From Bacteroidaceae bacterium (GTDB lineage Bacteria > Bacteroidota > Bacteroidia > Bacteroidales > Bacteroidaceae): 64,000 bases of DNA. A program made the translations under genes and the position numbers. The notes beneath the pieces are model-generated. The model worked only from the letters and a program-made list of their open reading frames with translations, was not told the origin of the DNA and made no database searches. Shown one piece after another: positions 27,600 through 34,928 of this stretch. Positions within the stretch are counted from its first letter, which is position 1. Each line of letters starts with the position of its first letter. The stretch spans positions 1 to 64,000 of the forward strand of contig JAGAAS010000029.1 in the NCBI GenBank assembly GCA_017615125.1, in the 5' to 3' direction.

Positions 27600-28289
27600 A
27601 TGCAAGAAATCATAGACTTCCTGCGCCAGCTGCGCGACAACAACAACCGCGTGTGGTTTCAGGCCAACAAGGACCGATACCTTCGCTGTGCAGCGCTTTT
27701 CAACGACATCACGCAGCAGATTATTACCGGCATCGAAAGCTTCGACCCGAGCGTGAAAGGCTTACAGCCCAAGGACTGCACCTATCGCATCTATCGCGAC
27801 GTGCGTTTTTCCTCCGACAAGAGCCCCTATAAGACCCACATGGGCTGCTACGTCTGCCCGGGCGGGAAGAAGTCGGGCTACGTGGGGTACTATTTCCATA
27901 TCGGTGTGGGAGATATGGGCACAGAGTACCCGTTTGGACATATGGTTGCCGTAGGAGACTACTGCTACGAGCCGAAAGTGCTGCAAACGCTGCGAGAAGA
28001 TATCGTCAACGGCGACGGAGACTTTCACGATATCGTCACAAAGCAATGTTCCCCGCTTTTTTCCCTCGACAAGACGGGAGCTCTCAAGCGCAATCCCAAA
28101 GGCTTCGAGCCCGACGCCCCTTGGGCTGAATACCTCCGGCTGAAAACATTCTGCCTCTTTTACACGCCCGACAACAGCTTCCTGACTGCGCCTGATGCAA
28201 TAGCGAAAGTTGTTGAGCTATTCCGCTCGGCACTCCCCTTCACGCAATATATCAACCGCGCTATTGAGTTTACTCACGCCGAAAAATAA
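27600..28289 (+). CDS. DUF2461 family protein
   Basis: Conserved protein of unknown function. The N-terminus (EIIDFLRQLRDNNNRVWFQANKDRY) and the central YRIYRDVRFSSDKSPYKTHMG are hallmarks of the DUF2461/TIGR02453 family, as is the usual length of about 225 aa. No signal peptide, so cytoplasmic. It starts 42 bp after the GH43-like gene on the same strand; the two may be co-transcribed without a functional link. Confidence 0.87.
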   Translation: MQEIIDFLRQLRDNNNRVWFQANKDRYLRCAALFNDITQQIITGIESFDPSVKGLQPKDCTYRIYRDVRFSSDKSPYKTHMGCYVCPGGKKSGYVGYYFHIGVGDMGTEYPFGHMVAVGDYCYEPKVLQTLREDIVNGDGDFHDIVTKQCSPLFSLDKTGALKRNPKGFEPDAPWAEYLRLKTFCLFYTPDNSFLTAPDAIAKVVELFRSALPFTQYINRAIEFTHAEK

Positions 28290-28376
28290 ATTGGAATTTT
28301 GATGCAGTATTTTCGTTGTTCCTGCATTTTCATGATGAAAACATCTTTTATTCATCTGAAAAACCTGAGAAAGAAA

Positions 28377-28925
28377 ATGAAAAAGACTTGCATTCTTGGC
28401 TTTGTTGTTGCAGCGCTGGCTCTTTGCTCGTGCGAGATTGAGTTTCCCATCGTCGACTATGTTTCTGCATCGATGATTGTACAAATTACGGATGACGGAG
28501 GGACTAATCTGCTTGATACAACGCAGGCAGGCAACCTCTTCGAAAAAGGAATGGGGACGATTAAGTTGTCACAAGCCACCGAAGGCGAATCTATCCAAAC
28601 ATCCGAGGAATACCGCTCGCGGTTTTTCTCAACCCGCGCATACATGGGTCCCTGGGCTGGGGCGGTTCTGATTAAAGACGAGAAGGGAGAAGCAGTTCTA
28701 TTCATCGGAGAGTTCAACGAGCATGAGGAGAGAAACAAAGAGCTGACGCTGGAGTTTGCCGACGGACGCTTCGTCAGCATAACCTATACGCACAAAGCTA
28801 CCCTCACGGGGCTTTCTACGAGAGCCAGAATTACCGATTCTTCCGAAGGATTGAACGCCAAAGTCAAGTTCTCCACCGACTACTCAACAGGCTACCTTAA
28901 CAACCTGCTGCAGAGCGACTTTTGA
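28377..28925 (+). CDS. Small lipoprotein of unknown function
   Basis: Start placed at MKKTCILGFVVAALALCSC (182 aa): it gives a proper signal peptide with lipobox ALCSC and has a purine-rich GAGAAAGAAA just before it. In-frame ATGs 78 bp upstream give a non-signal N-terminus. The mature part (EIEFPIVDYVSASMIVQ onward) is predicted beta-rich; I do not recognise the family, though small Bacteroidetes lipoproteins of the NigD type are similar in size. It ends 31 bp before a strong hairpin. Confidence 0.7.
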   Translation: MKKTCILGFVVAALALCSCEIEFPIVDYVSASMIVQITDDGGTNLLDTTQAGNLFEKGMGTIKLSQATEGESIQTSEEYRSRFFSTRAYMGPWAGAVLIKDEKGEAVLFIGEFNEHEERNKELTLEFADGRFVSITYTHKATLTGLSTRARITDSSEGLNAKVKFSTDYSTGYLNNLLQSDF

Positions 28926-28956
28926 CAACTTGGCAAACTACTGAAATTATATCAAT

Positions 28957-29015
28957 TTTTGGAGAAGGGAAAAATCCGTATCGAGAAGGAAAAAAAATTT
29001 TTCCCTTCTCCAAAA
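28957..29015. terminator. 19-bp perfect hairpin made of a module repeat (copy 4)
   Basis: TTTTGGAGAAGGGAAAAAT (28957-28975) is perfectly complementary to ATTTTTCCCTTCTCCAAAA (28997-29015), followed by TTTTTATT and another inverted module. It lies between the convergent small-lipoprotein and MATE genes and could end both messages. The sequence is a member of the interspersed module family. Confidence 0.75.
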
Positions 29016-29081
29016 TTTTTTATTCCTTCTCCAAAAAATCAGGTCGAAAAAAAGGAGCCGAAAAGAAGGAAATCCGAGCAT

Positions 29082-30392
29082 TTATCCCCTCTCTGCTGCG
29101 AAGCAACGACGAACCGTTTTCGGCCAAGCTGCCGTAAGCCAGACAGTCCGCACAAGAAGATGCACGAAATAAGCCACATACACCGCCTGTATTCCAAGCT
29201 GCCTGCGGAGAAGAATATACGAAAGGACAAATCCCACAGCGGCGCCAATCATTGCGTCACGTATCTGTCGGCCCGCCACAGCCCCCACAAACACTCCGTC
29301 CCACATAAACGCCAGACAACTAATTAACGGCATAGCTACCATCCAAGGGAGGAACGGACGAGAACCCTCCACAACGCTTACGTCCGACGTCATCAGCCGA
29401 ACCATTCCCTCGCCCGAGAGCGCATAAATCGCCGTACATACAATCCCAACTCCTATCGTCCAGAAGAACAGGATGCGCATAGCCTTTCGAAGGCTCAGAC
29501 GGTCCTGAGCACCCACAAAACGCCCTGTGAGAGCCTCTCCCGCATAGGCGAAGCCGTCAATGAAGTAGCTGAAAAGCATAAACACCTTCATCATGATGGT
29601 TCCTATAGCCAACGGGCCGTCTCCGTAGCGCGAAGTAAGCGACGTAAAGCCCACATACACTACCATAAAACACAGGGAACGAACGAAAAGATTGCCGTTA
29701 AGGACGAACAATCGCTTCATCTGCCTCCAGCGCAACGAGGCACGAAGATGTATATAGCGGAACATTTTCCGATAACGCCCCAGAAGAAGGCCGATAGCTA
29801 CCAACAAGCCCGTAAACTGAGCTATCAGCGTCCCGTAGGCTACGCCCAAAGCCCCCAACGGCGTATTCACAGCCAAGAGCCAGCTAGCAGCCATATTCAC
29901 ACCATTCACCACTAAGTCGCACACCATAGGAGCTACGGTATTCTGCATACCGATAAACCATCCTTTGAAAACCATCAGCAAGAGCGTAGCGGGTGCTGCC
30001 CAGATGCGCACGAAATAGTACTTCCGGGCAAAGGAAGCTACCTCGGGCGAGCAGGGCACCAAGCCGAGCACAAGGGTAATAAAGAGCCATTGGATGAGCC
30101 AAATGAACAAAGCAGCGCCGAGGGCTATCGTAGCACTCTGCGTAAAGATGCGCATAGCGCCCTCCTTGTCGCCTCTCCCGAAAGCCTGCGCCGTCATTCC
30201 CCCCGTTCCGATGCGCAGAAAACCGAAGTTCCAATAGAGGAGGTCAAAAAGCATCGTGCCGATAGCGATACCCCCTATTGCCGAAGCATCGGAGATATGC
30301 CCTGCAATAGCTACATCGACGATACCGACGAGAGGCACCGTGATGTTAGCCAGAATGCTGGGGACAGCCAGCCGAAGCACTTCTTTGTTCAT
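29082..30392 (-). CDS. MATE-family multidrug/metabolite efflux pump
   Basis: Twelve-helix inner-membrane antiporter that exports drugs or metabolites using a cation gradient; DinF/NorM-like. The N-terminus MNKEVLRLAVPSILANITVPLVG and the repeated ...VDVAIAGHISDASAIGGIAIG are typical, and a second MatE half begins near LNGNLFVRSLCFM. The start at 30392 (436 aa) is preferred because TACCTTTG, a -7 box, lies at 30417-30410 inside the longer reading frame that begins at 30422; the message would have a very short leader. Confidence 0.88.
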   Translation of the reverse strand: MNKEVLRLAVPSILANITVPLVGIVDVAIAGHISDASAIGGIAIGTMLFDLLYWNFGFLRIGTGGMTAQAFGRGDKEGAMRIFTQSATIALGAALFIWLIQWLFITLVLGLVPCSPEVASFARKYYFVRIWAAPATLLLMVFKGWFIGMQNTVAPMVCDLVVNGVNMAASWLLAVNTPLGALGVAYGTLIAQFTGLLVAIGLLLGRYRKMFRYIHLRASLRWRQMKRLFVLNGNLFVRSLCFMVVYVGFTSLTSRYGDGPLAIGTIMMKVFMLFSYFIDGFAYAGEALTGRFVGAQDRLSLRKAMRILFFWTIGVGIVCTAIYALSGEGMVRLMTSDVSVVEGSRPFLPWMVAMPLISCLAFMWDGVFVGAVAGRQIRDAMIGAAVGFVLSYILLRRQLGIQAVYVAYFVHLLVRTVWLTAAWPKTVRRCFAAERG

Positions 30393-30422
30393 GCTTTTCA
30401 TATCGGGCGCAAAGGTAAGCAT

Positions 30423-30459
30423 AAAAATCCGCAGGACTGTTGTCTGTCCCGCGGATTTT
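30423..30459 (-). terminator. Intrinsic terminator of the alkaline phosphatase gene
   Basis: On the minus strand AAAATCCGC-GGGAC pairs with GTCC-TGCGGATTTT, followed by T/A. It lies in the 112-bp gap between the alkaline phosphatase stop and the MATE start. Confidence 0.8.
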
Positions 30460-30534
30460 CGCTTCTGTCAGAAAACCTTTTTCACAGAATCGGCTTTCCC
30501 AGAAGATGGTTGTCAAAATAGATTCAGCCGATAT

Positions 30535-31932
30535 TTATTTCTTCACCTTGTAGCCTGCTACTTTGGCTATCTTCTTGGGGATATCCGTGTTATCGATGCG
30601 TCCCGTGAACTGCTCGGCTCCTGCTCCTATTGCAAACACGGGAACATAAGAACCTGAGTGACTTCCCACAGGCCACGACAGTCTTGCAATACGATTCAAG
30701 ATGGTAACAGCCAGATGGCTCAGAGGTTCATCCTTGAAATAGAGGCTTTCAGCCATCTTCACCTTTTCGTTGGCAGCGAAGGAGTGATACCATTCGTCGT
30801 AGAGCTTCATTTCATCGTCGTGCGTGAGCTGTACTTCCTTCCAGAAGCCGAAGTTCTCCGTCAGCGCTGCTTTTACGTCTGCCCACTCCACCTTGTCCTT
30901 CTTGTCGTGACGCATTTTGTTGAGCACCTGCGAGAATCCGTGCTTGCTCACTTTCTGATACTGGAGCACCCCTGTGTTAAGGCTGTACCCTCCGCCCGTA
31001 AGAGCCAGTCCTCCAGTCTCATGGTCGGCGGTAACGACAATTAACGTCTCGTTGGGATGTTTTTTGTAGAACTCGTAGGCCACTTTGACGGCGTCGTCCA
31101 TAGAAACTACGTCGCCCAGACAGGCAATAGCATCATTGGCGTGCCCTCCGTGATCAATCTGCCCGCCTTCGCACATGAGGAAGAAGCCTTTCTTGTTCTT
31201 TGAGAGCTGTTCGATGGCTGCCGTAACGATTTGGTCAAGCGTCAAGTCACCTTCTCTTGCATCCACAGCGTAGGGAATGTCGCTACCGATGCCTTCCTTC
31301 TGGAGGAGGATCATCGGCTTGTTGGTGTTTTTCTTTGCCTTATAGTCGTCGTAGCCACGAAGGATGGTGTAGCCGGCTTCCTCGGCCAACTGGTAGAGCG
31401 AAGGCTCTCCCTCCTTAGTCGGATTAATGAAGTCGCCTCCAGCAAAGAAGTCGAAACCGCTTTGAGCGAGCTGCACACCTATTTCATAATAGTCGTTGCG
31501 CGAAGGGCGATGTCCGTAGAACGCAGCAGGCGTAGCGTGGTTCACTCCCACGCTGGTAGTGATGCCTACGCTCTTTCCCGAAGCTTTTGCCCAGACGGCA
31601 ACGCTGTTCACAGGGTCTCCTGAGTCGGGAAGGATACCCAGCGCTCCGTTGTTGATTTTCACGCCGCAGGCAAGAGCCGTTCCCGCAGCACTTGAGTCGG
31701 TGACGTCGGAGTTTGCCGAATAGGTAGTGACGAATCCCGCATAGGGGAACGAGGTAAAGCAAAGGGGTGTGATGCCCAGCTCGCCCTTTATCTGTGAGAG
31801 GTAGTATTCCGTTCCCTGTACTTCTGAGGGGCCCATGCCGTCGCCAATGAAATAGAACACATACTTTGCCTGCCCGGCAAAGATAGTTGTCGCGAGCATC
31901 ATGCTCACAAAAAAGGTGAATAGCTTCTTCAT
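30535..31932 (-). CDS. Alkaline phosphatase
   Basis: Secreted phosphomonoesterase that releases phosphate from organic esters. Signal peptide of about 19 residues (cleavage after IFAG). Metal-site Asp in IGDGMGPSEVQGTEYY, nucleophile Ser in VTDSSAAGTALACG (near residue 80), metal ligands in HGGHANDA and TADHETGGLAL (near 303), and a late SHSGSYVPVFAIG. 465 aa fits the family. Stand-alone gene with a terminator at 30423-30459; no phosphate-transport genes are adjacent. Confidence 0.93.
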   Translation of the reverse strand: MKKLFTFFVSMMLATTIFAGQAKYVFYFIGDGMGPSEVQGTEYYLSQIKGELGITPLCFTSFPYAGFVTTYSANSDVTDSSAAGTALACGVKINNGALGILPDSGDPVNSVAVWAKASGKSVGITTSVGVNHATPAAFYGHRPSRNDYYEIGVQLAQSGFDFFAGGDFINPTKEGEPSLYQLAEEAGYTILRGYDDYKAKKNTNKPMILLQKEGIGSDIPYAVDAREGDLTLDQIVTAAIEQLSKNKKGFFLMCEGGQIDHGGHANDAIACLGDVVSMDDAVKVAYEFYKKHPNETLIVVTADHETGGLALTGGGYSLNTGVLQYQKVSKHGFSQVLNKMRHDKKDKVEWADVKAALTENFGFWKEVQLTHDDEMKLYDEWYHSFAANEKVKMAESLYFKDEPLSHLAVTILNRIARLSWPVGSHSGSYVPVFAIGAGAEQFTGRIDNTDIPKKIAKVAGYKVKK

Positions 31933-31959
31933 ATAGTTGATTTTTTTTCTTAATGAATA

Positions 31960-32045
31960 ATAATTTTTTCTTTCTACATCTCGCGAGATTCTTTCTTCAT
32001 ACGGCGAGATTCCTTCTCGAAAATATTTTTTCCCTTCTTCATACG
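31960..32045 (-). repeat. Interspersed module repeat, copy 5
   Basis: Between argC and the alkaline phosphatase gene: minus-strand units ATGAAGAAGGGAAAAAATA, TTCGAGAAGGAA, TCTCGCCG, ATGAAGAAAGAA, TCTCGCGAG and ATGTAGAAAGAAAAAATTA. Confidence 0.8.
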
Positions 32046-32056
32046 GAAGGCTCCCG

Positions 32057-33067
32057 TCAAAAGGCTGTCGACTTGAGGCTCAAGCCTGTGGTTTCCTCCA
32101 GGTTGAAGAGCAGGTTCATGTTGTGTACTGCCTGCCCGCTTGCTCCCTTCAGCAGGTTGTCGATGCAGGTGGTGATGAGCAAGTCGTCGCCCTCCTTCTC
32201 CAGATGGATGAGGCAGCGGTTGGTGTTGATGACCTGTTTCAGGTCAATGGGCTTGCGCGAGAGGTAGGTGAACGAGTCTTCCTCGTAGTAGTCCTCGTAG
32301 ATATGCTCCAGCTGTCCGAGCGCCACCTTGTTCTTCAGCACGATGGTGGTGAAGATGCCTCGCGTGAAGTTTCCGTAGTAGGGGATGAACACGATGTTGG
32401 AGTTGAAGCTTGTCTGGCATTGGCGGAGCGACTCCTTTATCTCGCTGAGGTGCTGGTGGTGGAAGGGCTTGTAGACGCTGATGTTGTCGCTGCGCCAGCT
32501 GAAGCTGGTAAGCGTTGCCGAGCGCTCGCTCGAGCCCGTGCTGCCGATGATGCTGTTGACGATGATGTCGCCGTTGAGCATCAGGTTGCGCGCCAGCGGA
32601 AGCAGCCCCAGCAGGATGCCCGTAGCGAAGTTGCCCGGGTTGGCAATGAAGCGCGCGTCGCAGATAGCCCGCCGGTTCAGCTCGGGAAGGCCGTACACGA
32701 ACTCCCTGCGCAGCGAAGCCAGCGCATCGTCTGCATCGTCGGCGATGCTTTCCTTAACGCGGAAGGCGCGTGAGAGATCCACCACCTTCAGCTTCTCGGG
32801 CAGCGGCGCATGAGCCCGCAGCCAAGCCTCGCTCTGGGCATTCTCGGTGCAGAGGAAAAGGACGTCGAGCGTTTCCAGCTCGCCCTCAGCTACGAAGCAA
32901 AGGTCCGTCTCGTCGTAGAGCCCTCTGTGGACCTCGTCGATTCGGCGCCCAACGTTAGCTTGGCTTGTGATGAACTCCAGCTCCACGTCGGGATGGTTTA
33001 GGAGCAGCCTTATGAGCTCTCCGCCCGTGAAGCCCGCTCCTTCAATAATACCTGTATGTATTAGCAT
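32057..33067 (-). CDS. ArgC-like protein lacking the catalytic cysteine
   Basis: Full-length homologue (336 aa) of N-acyl-gamma-glutamyl-phosphate reductase from arginine synthesis. The fold is clear from GLPELNRRAICDARFIANPG, VYKPFHHQHLSEIKESL, FIPYYGNFTRGIFTTI and the C-terminal LLKGASGQAVHNMNLLFNLE. Two functional sites deviate. The active-site motif, normally NPGC(Y/F)(P/A)T, is NPGNFAT, so the nucleophilic Cys is Asn (codon AAC). The dinucleotide loop, normally G-x2-G-x2-(G/A), begins EGAGFTGG, so its first Gly is Glu. The loop after GSTG is also unusual (SSERSATLTSFSWR). The reading frame is intact. It follows argR; argG and argD are not nearby. Probably an inactive or repurposed paralogue. 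Confidence 0.85.
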   Translation of the reverse strand: MLIHTGIIEGAGFTGGELIRLLLNHPDVELEFITSQANVGRRIDEVHRGLYDETDLCFVAEGELETLDVLFLCTENAQSEAWLRAHAPLPEKLKVVDLSRAFRVKESIADDADDALASLRREFVYGLPELNRRAICDARFIANPGNFATGILLGLLPLARNLMLNGDIIVNSIIGSTGSSERSATLTSFSWRSDNISVYKPFHHQHLSEIKESLRQCQTSFNSNIVFIPYYGNFTRGIFTTIVLKNKVALGQLEHIYEDYYEEDSFTYLSRKPIDLKQVINTNRCLIHLEKEGDDLLITTCIDNLLKGASGQAVHNMNLLFNLEETTGLSLKSTAF

Positions 33068-33143
33068 TTTTGTCGGTTGAGTATTGAGATGTATAAATTC
33101 AGCGTTCCTTCGTCCGCCCGATGGTTTCTGAGAGCCCCAGCGA

Positions 33144-33620
33144 CTATCTGTCCACGCTCAGGACGGTAGTGATTTCGCGCCGGAACTCGCTTCTGTCGGC
33201 GCCCTCCTTGAGGACGAGCAGGATGGTGTCGTCGCCTGCAACGGTAGCGAGCACCGAAGGCATCTTGTGCTCGTCAATCTCGTAGGCGATGCCGCTGGCG
33301 TAGCCCGGACGGGTTTTCAGGACGGCAATATTGCCCGAGAACTGCAGCGACAGGTATCCGCTGTGCATCTGCTTCTCGTAGGCAGCCTGCGCCTTGTAGA
33401 TGCGCTCGTAGAGCGAGTCGGTAGGAAGCACGTAGGCGTGCCCTCCCTCACCGTCGGGGGCTTTCACCACCTTCATCTGTTTTAAGTCACGCGAGAGCGT
33501 AGCTTGAGTGATGTCGAAGCCAGCAACTCTCAGTTTCTCCAGCAGTTCGTCCTGGTTGGCAACACGTTCGTTCTGAACGATCATGCGTATAGCATGCAAA
33601 CGGTTCGATTTGTTTTTCAT
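33144..33620 (-). CDS. argR: Arginine repressor
   Basis: Arginine-responsive DNA-binding regulator. N-terminal winged helix (RLHAIRMIVQNERVANQDELL; recognition helix in ITQATLSRDLKQMKVVKA, near residues 37-54) and C-terminal arginine-binding/hexamer domain (VLATVAGDDTILLVLKEG). 158 aa is the normal length. It precedes the ArgC-like gene by 76 bp on the same strand and has a full promoter at 33641-33671. In Bacteroides argR heads a longer arginine operon; here only the altered argC follows. Confidence 0.95.
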   Translation of the reverse strand: MKNKSNRLHAIRMIVQNERVANQDELLEKLRVAGFDITQATLSRDLKQMKVVKAPDGEGGHAYVLPTDSLYERIYKAQAAYEKQMHSGYLSLQFSGNIAVLKTRPGYASGIAYEIDEHKMPSVLATVAGDDTILLVLKEGADRSEFRREITTVLSVDR

Positions 33621-33640
33621 CTTCTTTCAAATGGTTTCTG

Positions 33641-33671
33641 CAAAGATAGACATTTTTTGTATAAATGCAAA
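33641..33671 (-). promoter_or_regulatory. Promoter for argR
   Basis: Minus strand TTTG (33671-33668), 19 bp, TATCTTTG (33648-33641). TGCATTTATACA lies across the -33 box and spacer; its imperfect symmetry could be an ArgR operator for autoregulation, but the match to known ARG boxes is weak. Confidence 0.8.
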
Positions 33672-33824
33672 GCTTTTGCAATTTTTTACAAAGAAAAGAA
33701 AGATTTAATCCGGCTCAGTCCTTTGGCTTTTTGCGGAGACCACATAAAAATGCTGGAGGAGAACAGAAAAACATCCCGCGAGACGCTCTTCGCTTGGAGT
33801 TTTCACAATGAAATCATTTCGAGA

Positions 33825-33952
33825 AAGAAAAAAGATTTTTGGAGAAGGGAAAATTTTTTTTTCTTTCTACATCTCGCCGTTTTCTTTCTTCATATTTTTT
33901 TCTCAGCAATACATACTGGATAGGCTCAAAACTATCAGTTTGATTTTACCGA
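33825..33952 (+). pseudogene. Fragment homologous to the 5' end of the SGNH esterase gene (contains module repeat copy 6)
   Basis: Nucleotide-level match to the start of the esterase gene at 21697: AAAAAAGATTTTTGGAGAAG, TCTCGCCGTTTTCTTTCTTC, GCAATACATAC, GGCTCAAAACTAT and AGTTTGATTTTACCG occur in the same order and spacing. It reads FFSAIHTG and then hits TAG where the esterase has Trp. The match goes past the signal peptide into the first mature codons, so it is more than the shared repeat. One internal module differs (TTCTTTCTACA in place of TTCGAGAAGGA). Confidence 0.75.
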
Positions 33953-34022
33953 AAAGAAGTCTTTCGCATAGCAAGGTAGTCATCAGAGAAAAGCCACTCT
34001 GCTGAAAAAAACGGCACATCAC

Positions 34023-34053
34023 TTGGTTTTTCCGGAAAAACTCGCTTTCTTTG
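34023..34053 (+). promoter_or_regulatory. Candidate promoter for the first lipoprotein
   Basis: TTGG (34023-34026), 19 bp, TTTCTTTG (34046-34053); the second base of the -7 box is T and not A. The same -7 variant occurs before lplA with correct spacing, so it may be functional here. Transcription would begin inside or just before the protease remnant. Confidence 0.45.
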
Positions 34054-34058
34054 CATAG

Positions 34059-34136
34059 AGAATAAAAAATGTTTCTGGAAACTATTGTTGGTGGTTTAGA
34101 GTGATAAGTTACAAAAACCCAAAGACAGGCATATGA
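34059..34136 (+). pseudogene. 3' stump of a lost C10 cysteine protease gene
   Basis: After a TAG at 34056, the frame reads to the stop at 34134-34136 and ends WWFRVISYKNPKTGI. The intact protease at 34929-36329 ends WWFRVLSYKNPKTGL. A few residues before are also alike (NVS against SVS). As in the intact copy, the stop overlaps the next lipoprotein start as ATGA. This is direct evidence for an ancestral tandem of protease-lipoprotein units, with most of the first protease deleted. Confidence 0.8.
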
Positions 34137-34873
34137 AAAAAGAAAAGAACTATATCATTATTTCATTCGTTTTGATTTCTTTTCTGTCATGTGGAAAGAA
34201 TCTAAGATACACGACATCTCTAATTACAGATTATTACAACGCTTCAGACATTCGAATTTGTGATGTTCCTTTCGATGAATGGCACCGCATGGAAATACTA
34301 TATGTTTTTGATTCAAACCAAAATATTAATTCATGGAATTCAAGCGAAAAGAAAAACCAATTCGAAGCATTGTGCAGAGAGTATCAAGATACTTGTTATA
34401 ACAGAGAAATTGATTGGGAATACATGTCGGTTGGAGCTGCCGTTCAGCGCACGGCAAGGATAGATGTCGCGAGCGACCGTGATTTTGACGTTGCACATCC
34501 TGCAGGTTCCTCCCTGAACGACCTTGTCATGTTTTATGGCGCCACTCCTTATCCGTGCATCGCGAGCGGGTACAAGGAGTTCTTCAACAGATTTGATACG
34601 CTTCCCCATCCAACAGACAACCCCGTCTACAATTGTTCCAAAAATTATTATGTCCATTCGCCCAATGAGCCGAAGCCCTTTTTCCCCGTCTATAAGCGTC
34701 TTAGCAACATGACGGAAGAAGATTTCCTCCTTACGCGAGGAAACGGAAGCGGAACAGCTGGTGTTCTCTTCTTCACATCCAAGCCTGAAGAAGAGCAGAC
34801 GCATACGCTTACCGTAACGCTTACAACTACCGAAGGAGAACAGTTCTCCGACGAGGTGGTATATACTTTTTAA
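34133..34873 (+). CDS. Lipoprotein A, paralogue flanking a C10 protease
   Basis: Signal peptide with lipobox LSC-G (MKKEKNYIIISFVLISFLSC). The 246-aa protein is not recognised. It shares blocks with lipoprotein B: REIDWEYMSVG against REVEWEYQTIG; DRDFDVAHPAGSSLNDLV against NRDFDSLHPAGTSLSDVV; FYGATPYPCIASGYKEFF; PFFPVYKRLSNMTEEDF; and an almost identical C-terminus. The start overlaps the stop of the vanished protease. 55 bp separate it from the intact protease. Possible roles, all inferred: inhibitor or chaperone of the protease, its substrate, or a surface adhesin. Base composition here is more AT-rich than in the neighbouring rha genes. Confidence 0.75.
   Translation: MKKEKNYIIISFVLISFLSCGKNLRYTTSLITDYYNASDIRICDVPFDEWHRMEILYVFDSNQNINSWNSSEKKNQFEALCREYQDTCYNREIDWEYMSVGAAVQRTARIDVASDRDFDVAHPAGSSLNDLVMFYGATPYPCIASGYKEFFNRFDTLPHPTDNPVYNCSKNYYVHSPNEPKPFFPVYKRLSNMTEEDFLLTRGNGSGTAGVLFFTSKPEEEQTHTLTVTLTTTEGEQFSDEVVYTF
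34763..34866 (+). repeat. 104-bp direct repeat, second copy at 36944-37047
   Basis: The 3' ends of the two lipoprotein genes match with only about four mismatches over 104 bp (from GTTCTCTTCTTCAC to GGTGGTATATAC), while the rest of the genes has diverged widely. Recent gene conversion or a recent partial duplication is likely. The copies flank the protease gene, so recombination between them could delete it. Confidence 0.85.
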
Positions 34874-34928
34874 AAATTTTTTTAAGAACTTAAACAGCAT
34901 AGATTTCTCGACAAACAATAATAAAGAT

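Noticed and set aside
31953..32267. Small hydrophobic frame starting in a module repeat upstream of argC
   Set aside because: The FFLHLARFFLH-like run is the translated repeat and continues into antisense argC. No evidence that it is a gene, though it shows how the repeat can read as a signal peptide.
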